Shown here in pieces: positions 46,722 through 59,324 of a DNA stretch of 64,000 nt. Where the stretch lies: positions 75,686,420 to 75,750,419 of the forward strand of contig NC_087247.1 of NCBI RefSeq assembly GCF_037042905.1. Reading direction: 5' to 3'. The position numbers and the translations under genes are program-made. The notes beneath the pieces were generated by a model, which saw nothing but the letters and a program-made list of their open reading frames with translations, searched no databases and was not told where the DNA came from. The stretch comes from Lytechinus pictus (taxonomy: Eukaryota > Echinodermata > Echinoidea > Temnopleuroida > Toxopneustidae). Every line of letters starts with the position of its first letter. The stretch's first letter is position 1.

Positions 46722-47710
46722 TACAACCGAGGATGAGGCACTGCCTAACAAGGAGGCTGAGAAATCACTTTTCTGATCCAAAGGCTTATGGTAGAATTGT
46801 TGAAAAGTTTTCTCACTAGTCCATCCAGCCTGTCTGAGAATAGCAGCGATGGGAACTTCTGACCTCTCAGCTGCTGACACCGACGCAGCCCTCGTGGATT
46901 GCGCCTTGTAGATATCAGTGTCTACCCCAGCTGCAGCTAGATTTACTCGTATCCAAAGGGAGATGGTTCGTTCACTTATCCTTCCATGAGGCTTCAGATA
47001 GCTGATAAAAAGGAACTTTTCTGATCCCCTCAGACGTTCTGTTCTTCGAATATAATGTTTTAGATAATGAAGAACACAGTCGTTTATCTAGAGGGTAAGC
47101 TTCCAATGTCATATCTCCAGTGATATGCCCTGGTCTGTCTTGTTTAGTAGTTGACCAAACCAAAACTTAGCTCCACTACTAGTATCTTTAAGAGTCGCAT
47201 GCTCAATGTTTAACTGATGAAGCGACTGCACCCGCTGCGCTAAGGTTAGTGCTAATAGGGTGACAATAATTTTCAGGCTCAAGAGCTTAAGGGTAAGGGT
47301 TTTCGCAGGTGCTAGCTTCCTTAATTGGTTCAACACTAATTTAACGTCCCAGATATGAGTGTACCTGGGTTTGGGTGGTCGAAGTTGAAAGGTTCCTTTC
47401 ATAAAGCGGTGCACTAAGGGATGAGTTCCCACTTTTAAAGGACCATCTAAAACTAAAAATTTAGACAATTAGGCACTTCTTGTAGTGTTCAAGGTACTAT
47501 AACCAGCTCCGTGTTCAAACAAACTTGTAAGGAACTCCAATAAATGTCTACTGATGATTGAACATAACTCCAACCTTTGTCCAAACAAACAAAAAATTTT
47601 CTTATGTAGATACAGTATTGATTTTTAGTAGAGTCTCTCCATGAAGACATTATGATCTCCGTAGTCTTTTTATTCAGTCTCTTTAAAGGTTTCCAGAGAT
47701 CCTGCAACAT
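46722..47710 (-). pseudogene. DIRS tyrosine recombinase (YR), broken
   Basis: The N-terminal part reads IIMSSWRDSTKNQYCIYIRK; the middle TLALTLAQRVQSLHQLNIEH carries the first catalytic Arg; the C-terminal part reads YKAQSTRAASVSAA, AAILRQAGWTSEKTFQQFYH with the Tyr nucleophile. The family motif H-x-x-R appears here as Q-S-T-R, so the catalytic His seems replaced by Gln. Frameshifts or stops separate the pieces (47489-47710, 47109-47468, about 46722-47050). It would join the circular cDNA to the target if intact. Confidence 0.8.
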
Positions 47711-49320
47711 AACAGATCAATGTGATCCCAAAAGGGGCGAGTGACATTTGAGAAAGGTAATGTAAGTAACCCTTTCCTCCTCTTGAATTCTACAGGTTTC
47801 CCTATTGTCATAATTTGGAGCAAGGGAAACCAAGACTGTGAGGGCCAATTTGGGACAACTAGTAAGTCCATAGCCTTGTCATTCAGAATTTTCTGCAAGC
47901 AACTTGGTATGAGACAAAATGGTGGGAAGGCATAAAAATTCAACTTGGCCCAGTTTAGGGAGAATGCATCAACCAAGAATGCACTAGGATCGGGTTGCAA
48001 AGAGACATACCTAGGCAATTGATTATTTAGTCGAGATGCAAATAATTGACAATATCTGGTGAGCCAAAGTAATGAGTAAATTGGTTAAAAGCTTGCTTAT
48101 CCAGTGTCCACTCTGTCCTATCATTGAATTTCCGAGACAGCTTGTCAGCTTCTACATTTAGCTTGCCTGGAATATAAGAAATAGACAGCCAAATATTTTT
48201 CTCTTAACACCATTTCCAGATTGTATTTGCAATTTCATTGGAACTACATGATCTATGCGTAGTAGGATATGGCATTTTTCATAGATGTACAAAAGGACTT
48301 TAGTCCGAAAAAGGCTGCCAGTAATTCAAGATAATTAATCTCATTATTCTTAGCTTTGACAAGCTCCTCGGCATTCCATCACCCACCTGTGCTAGAATTT
48401 AGCTCTATACATGGAGCTCCCCATCCCGAACCACTTGCATCGGAGTACAACTCCAGGTCCGGTTCTTTCTCTGACTAGACGAGTATACAATGTGCAGGTT
48501 TGCTATCCACCATTCAAGATCGTACAGAGCTGCCTGCGAGAGTTGCATGGGTCTATCAAAATTACCTTTGTTAATTTTCGGTGCTACAATTTTGTCCAAT
48601 TACAAAGCCCGATAGAAAAGAGGGCCATATTGGACAGCAGGGAATGTTGCTACAATTTTCCCAATTGTTCTGGAGACTGCTCTAATACTAGGCAAGTTAG
48701 TTTGGAGGAGGTCTAAGCAACACTTTTTAACTTCATTTACCTTGTCAGAAGGGAGTGTAATGGACATATACACTGAATTAAGGACAAATCCAAGGAAAGT
48801 AATTTCCTGTTGAGTACCGACTTATCAGGGTAAATAATAAACCCAAGCTCTGATAAAAGGCCAACCGTTTCATCAATTGCCTTCTGTACTTTGGCCTTAT
48901 TGTTAACAATAATAATGATGGTGTCATCAAGATAACACACTAAGATGTGATTTGCTTGGTGCGGTGTGGCGAACACTGGTTTCAAAATTTTGGTAAAGAG
49001 CCGTGGTGCAGTACTCAAACCATTTGGTAAACACGTAAATTGAAAAAGAGTGTCTTGCCAAATAAATCTTAAGTACTTTCTATCTGAAGGGTGAACTAGG
49101 ACCGAAAAGTAAGCATCCCGGAGGTCCACTGAGGCAAGAAAACAATGTTCTGACATTGTGTTGCTGTATGTATGCTATCCATCTTAAAATGCCGACAGCT
49201 CATATACTTGTTCAGGTCAGAAAGATCCAGAATAACTCTTAGCCCACCATTTTTCTTGGGCCGAGTAAAAATGTTGGACACGAACTCTCCCTTCTCATGG
49301 GAGCACTGTTCAATCACCTT
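47711..49320 (-). pseudogene. DIRS reverse transcriptase-RNase H, broken
   Basis: RT pieces: FTRPKKNGGLRVILDLSDLN, then SVDLRDAYFSVLVHPSDRKY, LPNGLSTAPRLFTKILKP and the catalytic VCYLDDTIII near 48922-48933. RNase H: YSDASGSGWGAPCIEL near 48400-48447 with the first Asp, then a TGA stop and NNEINYLELLAAFFG. The tail PRYVSLQPDPSAFLVDAF, then YAFPPFCLIPSCLQKI is the segment typical of DIRS between RNase H and YR. The frame is interrupted at least at about 49130, 48737 and 48380. Confidence 0.85.
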
Positions 49321-49351
49321 TTTCTCAAGTAAGTATATAATTTCTTGATTT

Positions 49352-50964
49352 TTACTTCAGCTGTTCTGATATGAAAACAGCGTGGGGGTAGTGAACGGTA
49401 TGGTTAATAGATACATTTTCAAACTCTAATTTATACCCTTCAACAGCTGATAAGATGACGTGATCAGAAGTAATATTTTTCCAACTGTTTACAAAATGCC
49501 TCAGTCGGCCACCAATAGGAAACTTTGAATAATCATTAAGTAAACTCGCCTCTTCAGCAGAAGAAGTTTCTTTGTTTTCTTCGAAGGTGCACCCTACTTT
49601 GGGGGAAAGGGGGCTGTGGGAAGGCATTCTGCTCTGCGAGCCTGGGTTCTGCCACTGGTCTTGACCCTTGTTCTTGCGTCGTTTCCACTGGGGCTGCCCT
49701 AAAAATGGACCCTCTCGGTTGCCTGACCACAAATCATGTTGGGCTGATTGAGCCCATCCAGATTCACGAGTACTGGTTTTATTCCTGGCATATGGGTGAT
49801 ATGTGTGAGACTTGAATTGCTTGTCCTTCAATTGGCCTCTCATCATCCCTGCAGCTGCCTTTTGTTGCTCACTCAGGTCTTTCACTCGCTTAGCAAGATC
49901 ATCTCCAAACAAGAACTTGCCCACTTGGGAAGATTTGCACAATGGTGTGAATTTCATATTCATATCAGGTCTGATAAGACGTTTCCTTGTGCAATTTAGC
50001 TCAAAATTGACATTGCTGAGCAAAGCGAGGCAATCTTGTTGAGCTTCAGAAATATTCAATGACAATGGGTCTAAAGATTGCATGAATGCTGTCAAACCTC
50101 TTGTTAGTGAACGTTGAATTTTTTGTAGTTGCAGGTCTCTTTGTCTAGTTACTTGTTTTAGTTTGTCCCAAATGGGAGCATTAACTCTTGGCACATCGAC
50201 CAAGGTTATCAATTGCTTGCCCCATCTCTTGGGGCTGGGCAAACTTAGCGGCTAATGCCGGTATGCCTGGGCCTTAATTGGCCCACATCACATTCACCTT
50301 CCCCACTCTCGAAATCTGGTGCTTGTGAATTGTCATCATTGACATTGGTCACATGGACCTGACCTAGCTGCGTGGAACTGAAAATTCTGATCATCATAAC
50401 CATAATTACTATCATCGTAAAAAGACTCAGCCTCAGATGGAATATTATCTTGATAATGGCTGACCTATGCCTGGGGAGTAACTGGCTCCCTGACTGGTTC
50501 TGAAAAGCCTGGTTCTCCAGTGCTTTAGTCAAAAGCGATTCTAATTTAGTAAGTCTCTCCTCAAACTCAGAGTTTGAAGTTGAGGGGGAAGGTTTATTCT
50601 TTTTTGGGCTTGGCTTTTTATGGTGTCATATCGGTTCCTATGCCCGAAGAGCCCGACGGAGATTTAATATCTCCTTTATCTTTATGTTTTTTTTGACAAT
50701 TTTATTGGGCTTGGCTTTCAATAGTGCCATATATGCCCGAAAAGCCAGACGGAGATTTAATCATATCTCCTTATCAAGAAGTTTATCTATAACTGTATTC
50801 GACGAAGTCGAAGACGTAGACTGTTGATGCGATGCTGGTTGCTGGCTCGCCAAACAGGTCCGTGCGCCCGGCTTCGCCGGCGTCTGGCCCGGTGGAGAAA
50901 CCGCACTCCGCTGCGACTGAGTCGCCGGCGGGCTGGTATCCACATTCAAGAGATCACGATACAT
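49352..50964 (-). pseudogene. DIRS gag-like protein, frameshifted
   Basis: A 296-residue open part (49352-50242) has KRLIRPDMNMKFTPLCKSSQ and FLFGDDLAKRVKDLSEQQKA, matching the LFG-D-L-x-K-x-VKDL phrase of DIRS gags, then a basic C-terminal region. Upstream (50245-50964) are EEIL-type coiled-coil-like residues (EFEERLTKLESLLTKALE) and an acidic SEAESFYDDSNYGYDD in another frame, so a frameshift lies near 50240-50500. Confidence 0.75.
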
Positions 50965-51148
50965 AATCGTATTTTCGTCAGGAAGTACTCCAACTCGAAC
51001 CCAATGTCGATGTCAGAAGGAGGTTGTTATAGAAAAGGGTTCTAGCGCATAAATTCCAGCAACCAACCCGAAGAAGGGGAAGAAAAAACAAATTTTTATC
51101 TTACCCCAAATGGCGGAAAATGACTGCCAAATCAATGCTGCGAACGTA

Positions 51149-51183
51149 ATGACTGCGCATGCGCGGGCGGGATCTCCTGTAAT
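51149..51183 (-). repeat. DIRS right inverted terminal repeat
   Basis: Complement of 46387-46421. The outer end TCTCCAGGAGAATTACGAAA follows. Confidence 0.8.
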
Positions 51184-51207
51184 TTCTCCAGGAGAATTAC
51201 GAAATAA

Positions 51208-51869
51208 AATGATACTTGAAATATATAGATGTTGGGTACCATGCCATTTCCAAATTCATATTACTTCCTATACGAGTCAATACCTCTGATGCATCACACA
51301 ATCGGACAGATCAAATGTCTTCATGTTCAGTATAATTTCCTCTGCGTGTATTGTCTGTGCACACATTAATAAAACCATCATTGAAACATTATGTTGTTAA
51401 AAGAAAATGATATGGCTGGAGTTTGTTTTCTTTCTGCTTTATTTCCCAGGGGGGGAAAAACCAAGATCTGAAAGCTATACTTTTTAAAGATTGCAGTATG
51501 AAACCCTGTTAATGTGGTATTGATCTTGGTATTGATCTTGATATAATTAATGAGAGCGTTTGCCCAGTGATCTCCTTGTACCAGTAGGACAAGTTATCTG
51601 CACCAATTCCCATTCATTAGAAGGCTCTTATTTCTCATACAGTTAACCGTGCTAAAGCAATTGTATGGAAGTTAAATCAGAAGATTCAAAGTACACATTT
51701 ATCATGATTAAATGCTTGGTGATCTAACCTCCTGCCTGTACAACGAGTAGTGTGAATTTAAAGCCAGCATATTATTCTTATACCTGTACTGTATTCTCTC
51801 GGTAGACAGATAGAATATTAAATAGGTGCATGGAACTGACTGATGTAATGAACTTTGTCTGGCTCATTG
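51208..51869. other. Flank with a 51-bp duplicate of 46172-46222
   Basis: 51465-51515 repeats the TXNL4B 3' flank. No gene is otherwise seen. Confidence 0.5.
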
Positions 51870-52106
51870 TGGGCGCATCTTGGTCAAGTGGTTCTGACTC
51901 TCGCCTTTCAAACAGAGAGTCCTTGGTTCGAATTCAAGCCCTGGTGTGTTTTACTTCAGAAAGAAATTTATCCACACTGCTGCACTCAACCCAGGAGAGG
52001 TTAATGGGTTCCCAGCAGGAGTAATTCCTTGAATGCATTGAACGCTGGTGAAGGTAGCTTAAAATCACTCTATAAATCCAGCTATTATTATTATTATTAT
52101 TATTTC
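51870..52106 (+). mobile_element. tRNA-derived SINE with (ATT)n tail
   Basis: A box TGGTCAAGTGG (51881-51891) and B box GGTTCGAATTC (51925-51935) at tRNA spacing. Then a body with CTGCTGCACTCAACCCAGGA and GTTCCCAGCAGGAGTAATTC, and an ATT repeat at about 52080-52106. Pol III promoter boxes are recognisable, but the head is diverged. Confidence 0.8.
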
Positions 52107-53102
52107 AGGTCAATTTCTATGAAAGAGATTCTTTGAATGCATTGCTGAGACTCTTGCAGAATGTATAAGTTTCTTTGGGATGCATTGCACTTTAAACATC
52201 AAAAGTCAAAGTAACTGTTATGGCTGATGGCATTTCATGTGACATTTTATTCATGCTTTGAGTGTTGAGAAATTTACACCTCCTCTCTGAAGAGTCTGAT
52301 ATTTACGTACAATGTACTTGAATTGTGTGATATTTCCTGCATGTGTCAGTGTTAAAAATAAAATTAAAAAAAATCTATGTACTATAGTATGTGTACTCAT
52401 TCTTATTTCATACGGTGTGTAAAACAAGAGATAAAGAAGAAATGACGAGGCAAGGAATCCATAATGTACAGGGAAAGGGCTGCCAACCTTTAGAAGCAGA
52501 AATTAGTAATCAGGGATCTACATAATTGAGAAGCATTTATTCTTAATCTTGATCGATAATATTTATATAAATTTCCTGGAAATAGTTATAGAACAATGGA
52601 CCAAGCAGTTTATGTGCAAATAGATACACATGAAAAGATTTTGGTAAGGAAGCAATATGGACATGTTTAATATTATGAAAAAGTACATATTTGTATTAAA
52701 TATTCGAGCCCAAATTTGTTATGTTTGAGAAAAAAATGTGGTCTGAATATCAGATGGTCAATGTAAAGTAACCTGAAATTCATATTGTATTTTTTTCTTG
52801 TAATGATTCAAATTCAAATTCAAATTTATTTATTTCACTTCCATCAAACAAAAACAAATTGTATACCATATATAAACACAAATATTTGTATCCTTTGCAA
52901 AAAAAGAAGAAAAAAAAAATAGTACTACATTTGTTGTGAAAAAAAAAACACTTAGACAATTTGGGCAACACATTGTAGGTTTTAAATATGTATACTATTT
53001 TTCAATTGAAATTAAATTAAGATGGAAATAGAGGGACCCACTAAAAAGCAATGCTTGTACAATGTGGGCCCCTCAAAAATAGATAACACAACAAATAACA
53101 AA
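52107..53102. other. Unrecognised, with AT-rich repeat tail
   Basis: No gene. ATTCAAATTCAAATTTATTT near 52806 resembles the 3' part of a retroelement; AATGCTTGTACAATGTGGGC near 53050 may belong to the same copy, now split by the 53103 element. Confidence 0.35.
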
Positions 53103-56100
53103 TACATATGGTCCTTTTCACGGTCAAGGGTGTAACTTTCAAAATTCAAGATCAAAATTTCAAAATGGACTGTCATAAACATTTCTACTAAAAACAGGTC
53201 AATAAATGTCTAAATTCTTCATTTCTGTCTGTTCTGGAGCTTAATCTACTTGAGAAACCTGAAAAAAATTATGTGCAACTGTGAAAAATGGAAAAAAATG
53301 AATAAAATCAGTCTTTCGATTTTATTACCAAAATGACAAATTTTTTCGTGGAAAATATTTTCATTTGCCATTTTTTATTCACAAATTGAATGTTCTTTGA
53401 GGTTTTTAAAAGTTTTGGAATCAAACTTTATTAGTTTTCTAAAAATTTCTATGAGTTTTTTAAATTTATCACAAATTTGGATTTTGACAACAAAGTGTTT
53501 AAAATTACATGTCTTCCAAGAGGAAGAGGAAAGCAAAAATTATTGTACATTAACTTCTCCATGAAGGTTTACTACTAACACAAGTCCCATGGAAATCAGA
53601 TACCAAGTAAGAAAGTTGGAAATTTCTCACAAGTGTGTTTCGGAGGCTTCAGTTAACAAAAGTATGTGTTTCGGAGACTTCAGTCATGTTAGCACTATAA
53701 AAGTCCCTTATTAAAGTTGATTACTTCTACAACTCTACCTTTTTCATATGGCATATCAGTTATAAGACTGAATGTAAAAAAAATCAAACAAACTAATGTC
53801 TCGTGAATGGGAAAATGTAATTCACGAATGTTAACTATTACACAAAGACCAATGCCTTGTTGCTAAGATAGGTAAACATTCAGCTTTAAACGGAATATAG
53901 TAATAGAAATACATCTAACTACAGAAAAGAATATTTATGATGCATAAACAAGTGATGAAATGCCGAAACTTGTGCTTCAGTGGCTGTGCTAGGGTTCACA
54001 GGGTGTTTCGGAGACTTCAATCATGTTAACATATTGCATTTTCCATCATTTAGCTAACAGATTATTTAAATTTAAACATTTGTTTATTATGTTAAATCCA
54101 ATTATTAAAAAAAAATCCCAAATTATCTGTTAAGTTCAATGCAGAAAGTTGGTTGGCAATTAATTTGTTATATGCCTTTAGTGTTTAGGAACATAGTGTT
54201 TAGTGTTTAGGAACATAGCCATGAGCAATCATGTACATGCAATTATTGATACTGCACTTTCAGATTTACTTAATAGCACTTTACTTTGCATTATACAACA
54301 ACAAGCTGTTTAAAAAAGTTCATACAATACATGTAAGTTATATGTACATGATTATAATTCAAAACAATTGTTGGTATTGGAATCACTTGTAGTGAATGGT
54401 GTTAGGGTAATTCTATTTATGGCAATAGTACTAACTGTCCACCTATAGCTACCTAGAGCTCAAGCTCACAAAATTAATCAAATTATAGTTGAAAAAAAAA
54501 TTCATTTACATACATTGTTAATCATATGATATTATTGTCAACAGTCTTCTCAAGGATTTAGTTTGTTATTTTCTCAATATCTAAGTTTTAAATCATGCTT
54601 TGCTTTCATCTTGATCTTTTGTCATCTTTGGCACTTGGTTTTCTTCCCACCTTTTTTCTTAATGAAGACATACATGTAAGCTGTACATAAAGTATTTATA
54701 AACAAATCATATCAAATCACATTCTAAAATGCATCTAAATATACCTTTCAAAACTTAATATTTTTGTAGAGACAACCTGGCAATTGAAATCTAAGTATAA
54801 GACAAAACTGTGAGCAGCTTTTGTATAAATTCAACTGAAATGAAAATCCTTCAAGGCAAACAGATTGCAATACATCTGTCACAGAAAGTAATTTAAGAAA
54901 GTTTCCTTTAAGCCTAAAACTTAAAATGGTATATGGCAAAGAGAATGAAGCCTCTGAATCATACGAGAATTTACATGTATTTACATGTACATGTCTCAGA
55001 TGCCTTGATATTTGAGAATATGCAAAGATTAATTTTAAATCTTTGTATATTAAAGTGTTCCTAAATTGTTCCTAAATATTACATTGTATATTTGTGCGCA
55101 TGTGTGTAAGTATGCACGTATCCACACAATAAAGTAACCTGAATTTGATAGAGGGTAACACATGTTTACAACTGTAAAATTGAATCACAAATACAAGTTC
55201 TTTTGTATATCATTAAAAATATGAAAATCTGATGAAGACATGCTCATTCCTGTAATTTTAGAGATCAAAACCAAACGTGCTGTTGAAAAAATGCCAAATT
55301 TTTCTTATCCAGGACATTGGAATAACACAAAATACGGTGTTAACTCTTCTTTGAAGCCTCTGAAACAAGTGTTAACATAAGTTTAGGATGCCTGTTAATT
55401 TTGGAAAATGCAGAGCTTTATTTTGAGCCACTGTATATTTAATACAATATTAACGTTACATGGTTTATATGTGTGAACTTTCTTTCTTTTAGTTAATGTG
55501 TAATTTTTATATATTCTGAGTTAGAAATAGGGAAATGCATGTTTTATGAGTGGAAAATACCATCTCAAATACTTAGCTCAGGTATAACTTAAAAAATATC
55601 AATTTATAAAATCAAATATGTTTCTGTTCTTTAGTAGATCAAAACCAACCAAAATAAATTTAAAAATGTGAACACTCTCTTATCTATGAATTCAGAATAA
55701 CAAAAAAACATGTGTTAACTGATGTTTGAAGCCTCCGAAACAGAATTTTTATGTTATCAGCGAGTTCTGAAAAAATTTGAATTGATATACATACAATTTC
55801 TACCTGAGGCCAGTCTATACATCATAACATATGATTACAATACAGATTTAACCTGAAAATTTTTGATTGAAGTAACAAAAAAATCAAAACAAGTGATTTG
55901 ACTGTTTCGGAGGCTTCAATTGTTAACGAAAAGTTTGTATCATCTCTTATTTTCAAAAAGCAAGGAATATCTCTGCTATTTATTGACAGGTGAACTAGGT
56001 GTCCAGATACTACAATGTGATGTATTGATTGGTCATGTTCCTTCGTTCATATTTATATGAGCGGTCTGTAAAGTTTGTTTCGGAGGCTTCAAAACAGTTA

Positions 56101-56674
56101 ACGGAAAATTGACCTTCATCATGAAGGCTTTGAAAAAATTGTAAAAAGAAGTGTGATCAAAGATATTTTGTTATTATTTGGAAGTTTATACTTCAAATGT
56201 TGCATAAAGGTCCTAGGGAGCAGAATTTTTTTTTTTTAAACCACTGCTCGGAATACAAAGTTTGTTAGCTATTGTTAACGGAAAATGAAGCCTCCGAAAC
56301 AACAAATTGGACCACCCCGTTCTCAGAAATAAAGAAGCAATCACACTAATAACCTATCTGGTATTTTTCATTGAACATCTAACTTCACATTCTGCATAAC
56401 AAAAGTAATCCTCAACATTCCAGAAATAATACAGGGCATTACAAAAAAAGTCTATGTATTTTATGTACACAAAAAAGGTGCAACTTTGGGTACTTATGTG
56501 CCTGCCAAAATTGAACGAAGTAATAAATGAAGATGTCTATGCTACCCGAGGTAGCACTCATTGAGGTCACTCATATGCCAAAGCATCTTTAAATTATGTG
56601 GCTTTATGAGAATGCTACAGATAAAAACATTGAAATTTCAGAGTTACACCATATATTGTGAAAATGACCATATA
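53103..56674. mobile_element. 3.57-kb TIR element with recurrent GTTTCGGAGGCTTCA motif
   Basis: Left end ACATATGGTCCTTTTCAC, GGGTGTAACTTTCAAA and right end TTTCAGAGTTACACC, GTGAAAATGACCATAT are inverted copies over about 45 bp. Inside are eight copies of TGTTTCGGAGGCTTCA or its complement (53636, 53667, 54004, 55352, 55727, 55903, 56076, 56286), each near a GTTAAC. Units 55100-55370 and 55480-55745 align loosely, so the interior is an old tandem repeat of about 375 bp. No coding frame. Family not recognised. Confidence 0.65.
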
Positions 56675-56924
56675 TATGTAATCAAATGAGAAAAAAAATG
56701 AGAGAGAAATAATACTCATAAAATATAACAAGCAAAGAGAGGGGGATGGGGGGAGAGTGAGACAGGGGGGGGGGGTATCTTATTATTTTCTTTCTTGCCA
56801 TGAACATAGAAAAGCACTTACTGTTAATGGCACTTATTCTGATTTATTTATTTATTTCATTGCTGGCAAAAGAATAAAAGAAATCACATACAAGAAAATT
56901 GAAAGACCCATCAACCGATAGCCA
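56675..56924. other. A-rich flank
   Basis: Purine-rich sequence with a G run at 56765; nothing coding. Confidence 0.35.
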
Positions 56925-57483
56925 CATTACATTACATTGGCTAGTGGATACCATGCGCGACCAAAAAACCACGTAAAAAGGATGTCTTTTTCAAGATAGC
57001 TGATAGGGCACGTTACGTACATAACGTAATAAGGGTGTCAATAACACTATAATAATGAAAAAAGGGTATCTATTTTGCTAGGAAAGCTACGTGTTTAGGG
57101 TCAAATTTGCGAGGGTGTAAAAAATTAAGACTAAAATGTTTTATAAAGGATTACTTTTTGCTCCAAGAGTGAACACTACGTGATTAGAGTATGCTTTTGC
57201 ATGAGATGTGGGAGGTGCAGGGGCTGTACTAAACCCAATCAGTGTCATAACAATAAAAATATTGTTGTACTTGTTTAGTGGGTCAATTCAGGGAATACTT
57301 GCCAAGAGTATTGTTTTGTTTCCAATACTTGTTAAGGGTAGGGTTTCGCACACCAATACTTGTTAAGGGGTGCATTTTCAGAATATGGAAAATGCGTGTT
57401 TAGGGTGCTTTTCGAGACCCCATGGTCATGCATGGTATCCACTCGTCAATGGAAGTGCCCCCCTCCCCCCCCCCCCCTGGAGG
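56925..57483 (+). mobile_element. Uninterrupted copy of the 18402-22747 element
   Basis: Flanked by GATAGCCA (56917-56924, 57484-57491), an 8-bp duplication. TGGATACCATGC...GACCA near the left pairs with TGGTCATGCATGGTATCCA near the right, just inside the ends. It contains the single TTAA that is duplicated around 18758-22610. Confidence 0.7.
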
Positions 57484-57491
57484 GATAGCCA

Positions 57492-57945
57492 AAAGGACAC
57501 TAATTCGTATTAAAGATTCTCCCATTACCGATCGATTGTTTTCAATTGTATAATGCTATGAAACCTGGTCTATGCAGACTTGCGTAAATAATTATGCTCT
57601 TTTCATATTGTACTCTAATAAAAGTCCAATTATAAATGCACATTTTTGGCAAATGTGCCTAATCGAAGTGTAATATTATGTGAAACCTCCTAAATTATGG
57701 TTTTGTACCATGGTACAATCTGGTGGATTAAAAATACAGTGCGCCACCTATCGGTTGCAGCGGACAGGCATGCCTCATGGGAAAAAGGTACATATGCACG
57801 TGCTGCACTAGTATAGTATATGCAGGCGATTATGCCCTGCTGGCCTAACTTAGAAATTCACCTGTCTGCGGCAATTATTGATAGATGGCACACCGGATTT
57901 AGAATCTGTTTTGAGGTAATATGTCTGTAGGTTACTTTCGAACTT
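57492..57945. other. No gene or repeat recognised
   Basis: AT-rich sequence without supported features. Confidence 0.35.
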
Positions 57946-58674
57946 AACCCTATCAAGGCCAGGGTATTTTGGGAGTTCATATGGCCGGGGGGGGGGGGGG
58001 GCCTCCCAGGCTTGAGATCTTGGCCGTTGGCCGCGCGATTGCCCCGAAAATTGGCATGCAGGTTGTCTTGGACATAATCTACAATACTATACAATAAGTT
58101 AATTCATCAAATTGTTATTAAGGGATTATGCTAATTTATGCATAATTAGTATGCAAAATCATACTTTTCCCTCTTACTCCCTAAATAAAGCTCCAAATGT
58201 TCCAGTTTTTGGTATAAACTCTTTTTGGAGTTCCTAGCAAGTGTACATGAAAAAAATTGCAATATCAGATCAGTTTCTTATGTATTTTATTGTTTTTTCA
58301 ATTTCTTATGATTTGTTTATTGGACCTTTTGTTTTTAATTGTTTTTTCAATGAAATTTTTTGGGGACTCATCTGAGATCATAAACAGCATAAAATAAATA
58401 CATTTAGACCTGCAAAACTAAAAATAATCATACATTTATGATTTTTGGTTGAAAACAAAATTTGCATTGACTTTGTACACAAAATTACGTTTTTGAGCAA
58501 TTTTTGGTCCGACATGCACTTACATAATTTTGCGTAATTTCGGAACCGCGTACCCGGGTGACGCAAAACTTGAAAGTAAAAATTCAGTGAGCGGCGTGGT
58601 AAAAAAATATTGTGCGGCGAAAATATTGCGCGAATCGGAGGCCTCCCCCCCCCCCCCCCGGCCTGAATAGGGTC
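57946..58674. mobile_element. G-rich TIR repeat (relative of 5200-5842)
   Basis: ACCCTATCAAGGCC at the left and GGCCTGAATAGGGT at the right are imperfect inverted ends. G and C runs sit just inside. No coding capacity. Confidence 0.6.
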
Positions 58675-59324
58675 AAATGTAGTTTGAATCGAATTAACCT
58701 ATACATTTGTTTTTCATGGTATCATTAGAAGGCCTCCAGATGTAAAAAAGGACTACCTTCAAATAGAATGAAAATGCAAACAATAGAAACAAATGGAATC
58801 TACAAATATACATACTTCATAATCAATTTAATAACAATACAAATTATATCCAAGCCAGAATATATATTCAAATGCATACATGACGTTTGTTACAAGGACA
58901 AGCCTCTGCTTCATAACTTGAAACATACTTATTAAAATCATAAAAATTGTTCACAAACTAATTAAGTTATGACATTTTGCATTTTCACCTTTTTCATAGT
59001 TTCACAATAGCAGTGATAAATTTTTATAGTCCTGAATCATAACATTTATTTTTTTAAACCATTAATAAATAGGCAGTTAGGGTTGACCAGCAGGGTAACC
59101 CCCCCCCCAAAAAAAAATACTTCCCTCTAAAACAATCCCAACATCTTATGAAATTTCACATTCCAAATCTTCACATCTATAAAATGCCCATATATTTTCC
59201 ATATTTCCTTGAATGCACATCCTTCTGCTTGAAAGATGAGAGTCAACCACTAGACAATGATGCCCTTAAACTACAAAGAAAGCCATATCCAATGAATTAA
59301 GTCTGGTATGTTAGTGCACATAAA
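58675..59324. other. AT-rich, nothing recognised
   Basis: No frame, TIR or tandem repeat is supported. Confidence 0.35.

Larger units (their letters stand above)
46312..51207 (-). mobile_element. DIRS-like tyrosine-recombinase retrotransposon, decayed
   Basis: Minus-strand order gag, RT-RNase H, YR, with DIRS-type termini. Inverted terminal repeats share ATTACAGGAGATCCCGCCCG and on (46387-46421, 51149-51183). An internal complementary region (46531-46645) joins the complement of the left end to the complement of the right end, as expected for circularisation and YR integration. DIRS elements make no ordinary target duplication, and none is seen. Several stops and frameshifts make it inactive. 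Confidence 0.85.

Noticed and set aside
51870-51945. Functional tRNA gene
   Set aside because: A and B boxes are present, but the acceptor stem does not pair clearly and a SINE body with an ATT tail follows.
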